Assembly (NCBI GenBank): GCA_035610365.1
Contig: CM069432.1
Span: 174,466,035 to 174,530,034 of the forward strand
DNA from: Aquatica leii
Taxonomy: Eukaryota; Arthropoda; Insecta; Coleoptera; Lampyridae
Length of the DNA stretch: 64,000 nucleotides
Reading direction: 5' to 3'
In this document: piece by piece, positions 56,919 through 64,000 of the stretch
How the letters are laid out: every line of letters starts with the position of its first letter
Position numbering within the stretch: position 1 is the first letter of the stretch
Made by a program: the position numbers and the translations under genes
The notes under the pieces: generated by a model
What the model was told of the DNA's origin: nothing
Database searches by the model: none
Seen by the model: only the letters and a program-made list of their open reading frames with translations

Positions 56919-58564
56919 CCCAATCAGCAAGGAAACGTTTTTTTCACGTTTTAAAAACGTTATAACGTTTTAAAATAGTCGAAACAAAAAATGTTTTTTA
57001 AAAAAATATATTTGTTGCGTTTTAAAAATATTTCATTTAAACATTGATATTGAAATATTTTAAAAATGTTTTCTAAAACATTTTTTAGTAACATAAAAAA
57101 ACGTTTTTACTTTATTAAAAATTATACTTTTGCTTGCTTTCACTCATACACCTTTTTCTTTTATATATTGTAACAAAAACACAATTATATAAAATTTTGT
57201 TACATATCTTATATATATAAAAATGTTATGTTGGTTTGTGCACGCTTCAAAAACTTAAAAAGTTCTGCACCGATTGAGTTGAAATTTTAACATGATATAA
57301 AATACGCATCAAGGATTGTTTTTATCTATTTTTTGCATCAGTCACATATCTGCGACCCCAAGAAAAAAAATTTTTTTAACGATCAGCTGTGTACCAGTGA
57401 CCGCGCCATCTACCATAAGCGATGAAAACACTCGCTGACAACCGCAATAATAATGACGCAGTCACATGAGAAACAATTTCGTTCCCAATTACATTGTTTA
57501 TTTACAAAAAAATTTGCATCTGATTCTGATTATTATACAATCTGAATTAAATATTCACTTAAATCAAGATTTTTTGGTGTGATAGTGTTGTGATCGAACT
57601 GCGCCTTTCACCAAATCGTAAGTAGAGGTTATATTTTATATCAAAGATGGACAGTAAAAATATTATTAACTGACAGGCAAAATAAAAGGACTTATTATAA
57701 TTCAAGTGAATTTCTAACAGAAGTGAGTGGTTATATCTTTTTTATTACATCTAACACGTGGACGTAATTATATTATTTATTTTGGATTAACCTCACTTTT
57801 AATGTATATAAATATATTATTCATTAAAACTAGCAATTATTAATTAATACGAATGTCAACCATTCAATCACAATGTGCCACTGCGAAGCGTGGCAGGGTA
57901 CAGCTAGTTATTAATAAATACATGTTAAACCTTTTCGTTTTTCTAAAAACTTCCTTGCAAATTTGAATTAAGTACTTAATAACCGCGTTTGCGCAAAGTA
58001 CCAGTATCTGCGTGATAAGATGGCGATTTTGTATATTATAATTGCATTATATTTTAAGCTTTAGCGAAGCAACGATTTCCATGGTATTACTCGCTATGCT
58101 GTGTAATGTATTGTTAGTGTATCAGTTTGTTTTCTAATTTGCGTTCTAGCGAAACTCAAATCGATACTTTTGTTGTCAGCATTTATTATGATGGTACGTT
58201 TTTCTTTGGTTTTTGTTGCAAGAAATTTTGCTGAAGCATAATGTTATTTGTTACAGCAGTGGTACACTAAAACGCTGATTCTATGTACTTCATGATTTCC
58301 ATTCTTTGTGATGTTTTAAGGTTATCAAATTGTTATTATATTGGCCAAATGGGAGATTTGCACGTGCACAATAACCAATTAATCTTGGTATGTAATTTTT
58401 TCTGATATTGATACAGTATTATTTTGTACAAAGTTTCAAAATCTTGGATTGTTAGTTGTTCTGCTTTTTGTTTATACACATAGAGGTACATGTATAATTA
58501 GTCAAGTTTTCCTTTTTTATGAATAGGATCCTTCGGTGTGGAGGAACGGCAACAATAAAAACAA
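56919..58564 (+). mobile_element. CCCAATCAGC-family element, copy C, right-truncated, with Helitron
   Basis: CCCAATCAGCAAGGAAACG at 56919 starts a copy colinear with 21479 onward. It is interrupted by the Helitron (57207-57907) and ends abruptly at about 58564 within GGCAACAATAAAAACAAC. It has a segment of about 115 bp (58285-58400) absent from copy A but present in copy B, so B and C belong to a longer subfamily. It begins inside copy B in the opposite orientation, preceded by AA. Confidence 0.8.
57207..57907 (+). mobile_element. Non-autonomous Helitron, TC...CTAG, 701 bp
   Basis: 5' end TCTTATATATATAAAAATG; 3' end hairpin TGCCACTGCGAAGCGTGGCA (57876-57895) then GGGTACAGCTAG, the standard Helitron terminus. 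It inserted between A and T with no duplication: copy A of the host element has TTACATATTACTAATAAATAC, here TTACATA/TTATTAATAAATAC on either side. No Rep/helicase gene, so mobilised in trans. Confidence 0.95.
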
Positions 58565-58615
58565 CATAAAACTTTCACCATAAAACATATTAAAATATTT
58601 TTAGGGTAAATGGTG

Positions 58616-58732
58616 TATTATTTATTTAGAATAATATAAATGCCAGCTTTCGAACTTAATTAATTAATTTTGCCTGACGAACAACTTAGACCAAGTTCGA
58701 AAGCTCGCATTTATATTATTCTAAATAAATAA

Positions 58733-58734
<2 letters not shown>
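58616..58734. repeat. Palindrome with 45-48-bp arms beside a TA microsatellite
   Basis: TATTATTTATTTAGAATAAT...AGCTTTCGAACTT and its inverse AAGTTCGAAAGCT...ATTATTCTAAATAAATAATA, with a loop of about 35 bp and a single-base arm difference (GCCAGC against GCTCGC region). Could be a small foldback element or replication-prone hairpin. Confidence 0.75.

Positions 58735-58779
<45 letters not shown>
58734..58779. repeat. TA dinucleotide microsatellite
   Basis: About 20 uninterrupted TA repeats ending TATATG at 58780. Adjacent to the palindrome above. Confidence 0.95.
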
Positions 58780-58782
<3 letters not shown>

Positions 58783-61597
58783 AAACAGGTACTGTGACGA
58801 GACCGGCCATATTGAATTTAGAGTCGGTATTATAGATTGCACATACAAATTTTTATACAAATTTTACTAGCTCAACAGTGTCGACGTAATAATTGATTGT
58901 TGTTTAAACAATGATAAACAATTTCAATACGAATAAAATTTTAAAGATAAGTAAGGAGACATGTAAATTTATAAGAATTAGTACATACAAAAATTATTAT
59001 TACACGATTACGCTACAAAATCGATTTAAAAATTAACCTTAAATTTGTAATACCATTATTAGCAATCTCCTCAGTGCCTGAAATACTTACGAAACAGTAT
59101 ATACAGTTTCCATATATATCGTTTTATTAGAAAATTACAAGCTTCAAACAATGAAATATATAAACATTGTTGGTTATAGTGTTTCTAGATAGCAAATCCC
59201 ATCTTGAAAAAGGAAATGTTTCTGGCTACTGAGAAATTGTTAACTTTAAAGGATCCTGCGTTTTAAACATGTAATAACACATCATTGTTTGAACAATGAT
59301 AAACAATCTCAATCGAAATTACATATAACTTAAGAATTATGCTACAAAATAGATAGAAAAACTAGCGTTAAAATTGAGTAATAGCTTTATTAGAAATCTT
59401 ACAATGTGTAAAACACGAACAAAACAGCATATACAATAAACAGTGTATATGTTCAAAATCTAAAACTCAAACTTTAGATCTCAGGAAACATTATTAGCAA
59501 TTTAAAAAAAACATGTTGGCTTTCTGTAATTGCGTTTTATCTGTTGCTACTATGGGTAAATTTTTAGGTGTGTATTTTAAGTTATGCTTTTGAGTAAATC
59601 AATAAATAACTTAAACGTACTTAAAATTCTACACAAATTTAATTGCGATAAATTAACAAAGTGAAGAATCTCCTTTTTATAAGAAAACAAGAAACAAACC
59701 ATTTGCAATTTTGTTTAAAGGAAAATAAAAGATAAAATAATAATAATAAGATCAAAAACATTAACAAATACCTAAACCATGATAGTTAAAGCCAACTAAA
59801 TTTAATCATAACTTACAATTAAAGCAAGAATAATGTTTTAATTAAATAAAACATAATTTTAAGATGTGCAAATGCATCTAAGACTAATACAACAAACTAA
59901 CGCTAATACACACATCTTACGATGCAAGAATTTCTTTCAAACATCTTCCATACTTTTGAAACTGTAATAACAATAAAAACTCACACATTTCTAAAAAGTT
60001 TAAACCTAGAATATCTTGAAATTTTTGTGAGTAAAATTTGTTTTAAAAACTGTAGTCAGATGTTTATTTATTGTAAAAACATCGTCTTTTGATTCAAGAT
60101 CAAATTCAAGACCAAGACAAACACCTAAAGAAAGAAAAATATATTTCTACAATGAATAACTGTTGTGAAAGACTACGTTTTATTGGAGGTTCATTTTTCA
60201 ATAAATTTGTTGCCAATGAATCACTAATCTTAAAACATCTAAATCTAAATTACAATCTACCCTAATTGCTTTAACGTTTGCAAATTCCTGTTAAAAAATA
60301 CATATAAATTTGCACTTTTCTAATTAGCTCATTTATAAAACTAGGGTATGTTTCAGTTGTGTTTGATGTAGTTTAGCATTTAAAAACATTGTATTTCTTG
60401 GAATATGTCGGTTCTCAATTCATTGCTCCATCTAGAATGTACCTACTGATGCTACAAAAAATTGTTTCAATAAGTAACACATGATACAAGAATCTATAGT
60501 TACCTGTAGCTTTTATTCGTGATCCATAATCATGTAGATTGCAAAATTTACCATTTCATTATCAGCAACAGTCGGTAAGTAGGTACAACTGGGTCACACA
60601 ACAAACCACAAACATTTTTCTAACGAAGCTTTGTTTCACATGAGATTACAGCAACTTTGACCAACTGCTTCAAGGTACACCTGCATATGCATCAAAATCA
60701 ATAATAGACACTGCTTAGACTGATAACAATAATTAGAAGTTATCATGGTACAAATCGTTTATAAAATATGATTAAAATACAAAAATTAATTACTTGAGAA
60801 AAAAACTGAATTATATTTAGGATCAAAGGTACGAATAAACTATATTTTTATGCCTGTTATTAAATATTGAAATAAATGCGTAGTTCATTGACAACATGAT
60901 GTGTATAAATAAATATGAATCAAAAAATAGTAGATAGAACTTACCTCGACTTAGTAGTACTTAATGGAGATGTTAGACCGAACCTCATTGTTCGTTAAAG
61001 AAATGAACGTTAAAAAATTGAACATGGATTACATGGAATGTCATTTTTCATAGATGAATTGGAAACGTGGGCATAATAATTTCAAGTTGCAGTGCTCCTA
61101 TCATTCTCGTTTTTGTCATCGATACTTCGCACCTTTTCTAGAAAAAAGACATTTTAATGATGAGGATTGTAATAAGTAATTAATAAGATTTATTTTGTTG
61201 TATGACTTCTAAAACTGACATTTTTAACTTTAATCCAGTTTAGTTTATAGATTATAGTTATCAATACCAGCATGTTAAGAAAAACTCAGTTAAATCAAAT
61301 GAAACATCAAGTTATCTTCCCAATGTATCAAAACAAAAACCATTCTCTTTAATTTCGCTTAATTTTTTTTTATATTATTTGATTAAGTTATTTCTTCCGG
61401 CTGTTGATAAGACTCTGTTTTTAATTTATGAGGTGAAAGTTGAATACCAATGTATGATTGGCTACTGACCAGCCAAGTTTAAATAGAAAGAAAATGCAGT
61501 TGACATAATCTACTGTAAACAACTTGATTTTGGGTGCTTTATTGTTTCGACTTAATTAAAAATCAGTCTTATTTGAACTAAAACTAAGTCGTATACA
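58780..61597. other. Gene-free stretch, with one candidate spliced exon on the minus strand
   Basis: No protein-coding gene supported. On the minus strand TTTTTTCTAG/AAAAGG at 61137 and CGAG/GTAAGT at 60945 bound a 193-bp segment with perfect splice consensus but only short frames. A further minus-strand GTAAGT donor lies at 63755. These may be UTR or non-coding RNA exons of a gene off the window, or chance. Confidence 0.35.
58880..59460. repeat. Diverged tandem duplication of about 380 bp
   Basis: AACAATGATAAACAATTTCAAT at 58910 and AACAATGATAAACAATCTCAAT at 59291 head two diverged copies that share GCTACAAAAT(C/A)GAT, TTATTAG(C/A)AATCT and CAG(T/C)ATATACA further on. Non-coding. Confidence 0.5.
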
Positions 61598-61599
61598 TA

Positions 61600-62624
61600 C
61601 AGCGTGTCCCAAGATTGATGTTACAAGAAGTGTGCCGAACTAAAAATGTTTTAATTTTGATTTGACCTTTTGTAATTAAGTCCTGCTTAGTTTTAAAGTT
61701 ATTTTTAGTGTACTTTTGATTTTGTAAAATCACGTAGGCCTTCACAGTTAAGCAAGAACTATTTCTGTTTTAGGTAAAGTACCTTTCTCGTTTACAGTAG
61801 GTTAAAATGTTACTAACAAAGTTGTTCAGAATAACAAATTATAGCTCTACAGAATAACAGAAAGATTCACCTACTTTGATTAAACTGTGATGGTTTAGAT
61901 CCGACACAACAAAATTATATTTACTATTCAGTTAATAGCAACAATCGTGGCGGCATTGTTTTCGTCGTTTTCATTTTTTTTCTTTCTCGGCGTGATCGCT
62001 GCCCATTGCAAGAAAATTTTTAGATGTTAGCATGGTAGTCATTTGTCTTAGAGTAGTTTAAAGAAATTTTTCGTTAAACTGCCGCAGTACTTCTGTTAGC
62101 AGTAAATTAAATTTGAACTAAAGTTACTACCAATCGTAATATAACAGAAATATTAGTCAACAATTGCCTTTTCTTGGCTTACCTACTATTGTTTTTTTCT
62201 TTGTCACACAATTTTAAGAATTCAGATATCGCTGATAAAAGTGCCAGTTACTGTTAATAAATTTACTGTAAATATTTTTTCTGTCGTTTAATGTTATACA
62301 AATAAAATTTTGTATAAATACTTTTATTGCATCTAAACAATGACAGTTTAATCAAAGTGGGTAGATATTTCTGAAGTATAAAGCCATAATTTGTTATTTT
62401 GAACAACTTTTCTTAGTAACACTTTAACCTACTGTAAATGAGAAATAAGGTACTACATAAAACGGGAACAGCTCAACTGTCAAGGTCTACGTGATTTTGT
62501 AAAATCAAAAGTGCACTAAAAATAAGTTTTAAACCAAGCAGGACTTAATTGCAAATAGTCAAACTAAAATTTAAAAATTTTTAGTTTCGCACACCTCTTG
62601 CAACGTCAATCCTAGGACACGCTG
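61600..62624. mobile_element. Mariner-type element with roughly 250-bp TIRs, TA target
   Basis: CAGCGTGTCCCAAGATTGA at 61600, and inverse TCAATCCTAGGACACGCTG ending 62624, flanked by TA at 61598-61599 and 62625-62626. Homology of the arms extends about 250 bp (AGTCCTGCTTAGTTTTAAA, TACGTGATTTTGTAAAATCA, ACAGTAGGTTAAA(A/G)TGTTACT, TTATTTTGAACAACTT). The 500-bp centre has no transposase. Non-autonomous, with arms moderately diverged. Confidence 0.9.
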
Positions 62625-62626
62625 TA

Positions 62627-64000
62627 TATAGTTTGTGAATTTTTATATTTAGTAATTGTCTCATACATTGGCGTTAATGTTTCAAATGATTTTTTATTGG
62701 CATTTTGTTGATAAAGTAAGTTACAATAAGTTTATTTGCAGAGAAAAGAAATCAACTACATATTATATGAATAAATTTTTCTGCGTGAATGTATTTATTA
62801 ACCAATTTTGGTATTATTAAAGTAAAAGGGTCTGCTGTCATATACACAAGTCGGAATTAAAAGATTCAAAATAGAAAAAAAGAACAAAAACACCTTAAAA
62901 TGCAATGAGATTAAAAATTATAAAAGTGTCGTAATTTATAAACATTGAATTTTCTAATGTTTGTTACTGCGATTAGTTCTGAATAGACACGGATCGAAAA
63001 GAATAAATACAATGTTTATTGAATTAATTACATATAAACCATAACATATACGTGAATCGCAGGTCACAAAATTATTTATTAAAGGCATAAAGGGCATGTA
63101 AAAATTAAGTAGAAATGTTGTCTATTTAAAAACTGGGATAAAGACACCAAACCCCTTAAAAGAGTTTAAGGGGATTCTTTCCTATGTAAAATCAGGCAAA
63201 ATTTTTTGATAGACTGTACAGCAAAACCAAATCACCAAATCTAATGGGAAAAAAAACACATGTATGCTAAGTATAACTGAAGGTCGCTAATTGTTTGACT
63301 TGGCCACAAAAGTGATAGTTATTCCTACAAAAAATCACGAAAATACGACAAAACACATTAAAATTCACATTTATTTTCAATGTCTTCTGTTAAAATTATT
63401 AAATAAAAATAATCAAGCGACTTACATTTAACCTTTATTAACAAATCTGCATCAGCAATAAGACAAGCATTGCATTTTATGTCGGCAATATCACTTTGAA
63501 AGTACCCCTTATTTTCTCAAACGCAACGTATAATGCTGTCTCTCTTCTCTTCCGTCTTTGTCGTGTAAGCTACAGCAAATTTTTTGGCCTCTATTTCACT
63601 GGATATGTTGGTTTACGTTGACGACGTGAATGTTTTCTTTACGTACCAGAGTATGATTTGGATTTGTAGAATAAAGAAAGAACCGCCTTAAGTAAATAGT
63701 AAACAATGATTATGTTAGGTGGATACATTAAAACTGCTAAAATTTATTTACTTACCTACAAAATCTGCACACTAGTAAACCACACGTAATATCTTTATTA
63801 ATCCAGGAAAATTGAGAATTTTCCATTGTAAACCGAATTTGAAAAAAAAATATTTACAAGAATATTTATCCGATTAGTTTGTTTCTAAGAATGATGCATA
63901 AAATTATACATCAAAAATCATTCTAAAAAATGTTGTAGTTATTTAACCTCGAAGAACGAAACTTGCTGATACAAAACCTTATCACAACTTACGATTAACT
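62627..64000. other. Gene-free right end of the window
   Basis: AT-rich with no supported ORF. A perfect small hairpin, CCCCTTAAAAGAGTTTAAGGGG, lies at about 63151-63172. A minus-strand GTAAGT donor-like site lies at 63755-63750. Nothing else identified. Confidence 0.4.

Noticed and set aside
63151..63172. CCCCTTAAAAGAGTTTAAGGGG hairpin, considered as a terminator or small structured RNA
   Set aside because: Intrinsic terminators do not apply in a eukaryotic genome, and an isolated 9-bp stem is weak evidence for an RNA gene.
58780..64000. Search for tRNA-like TTCGAATCC/TTCAAATCC arms and other RNA genes
   Set aside because: No candidate with paired A and B boxes and a foldable cloverleaf was found here or elsewhere in the window.

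Overview
The window looks like insect chromosomal DNA, probably a beetle or another insect with short introns. It is AT-rich and has one recognisable cellular gene, a four-exon Nup37 with introns of about 46-56 bp. It also holds insect-type transposons: a BEL/Pao retrotransposon, Tc1/mariner and IS630-like transposases with spliceosomal introns, hAT-type elements and a Helitron. I saw no tRNA, rRNA, CRISPR array or bacterial operon structure. Taxonomy is inference.

The window is mainly a nested transposon landscape, and many insertions can be dated relative to each other from terminal inverted repeats (TIRs) and target-site duplications (TSDs). Region by region: 43-3701 is a decayed DNA transposon with 15-bp TIRs and an 8-bp TSD. 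6704-10718 is a Tc1-like transposase pseudogene interrupted by a hAT-like element (7840-10604). 13505-14726 is a second hAT-like family. 15161-16894 and 17667-26073 are related CCC-terminus elements; the second is an 8.4-kb composite holding four further elements and a heat-shock-promoter-like fragment. 26404-27518 is Nup37. 29307-45711 is a hAT-like copy expanded to 16.4 kb by insertions, yet still bounded by a perfect 8-bp TSD. It contains an IS630-like transposase split by a BEL/Pao element, which is itself split by a CCC-terminus element; it also contains several foldbacks and a CCCAGC element split by a CCCACACAGCAC element. 47258-52451 holds an inverted duplication, a heat-shock-like promoter and a DUF4806-like minus-strand gene. 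49785-50353 is a CGATACGTATCG repeat element interrupted by a 316-bp element. 54211-58564 is two opposed CCCAATCAGC copies, one containing a 1.7-kb LTR-type insertion and the other a 701-bp Helitron. 61600-62624 is a mariner-type element with roughly 250-bp TIRs. The remaining stretches have no gene I can support.

The most notable pattern is that unrelated transposon families here share one architecture: short TIRs followed by arrays of a short self-complementary motif that differs by family (GTACCTAGGTAC, ATCTAGAT, TGACGTCA, AACGTT, CGATACGTATCG and others). At least nine insertions begin CCC, usually CCC-N4/5-AGCA or a relative, and make 2-bp TSDs with no fixed sequence. No transposase was recognised for that group. 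Boundary calls rest on reading TIRs and TSDs directly; superfamily names are inference.
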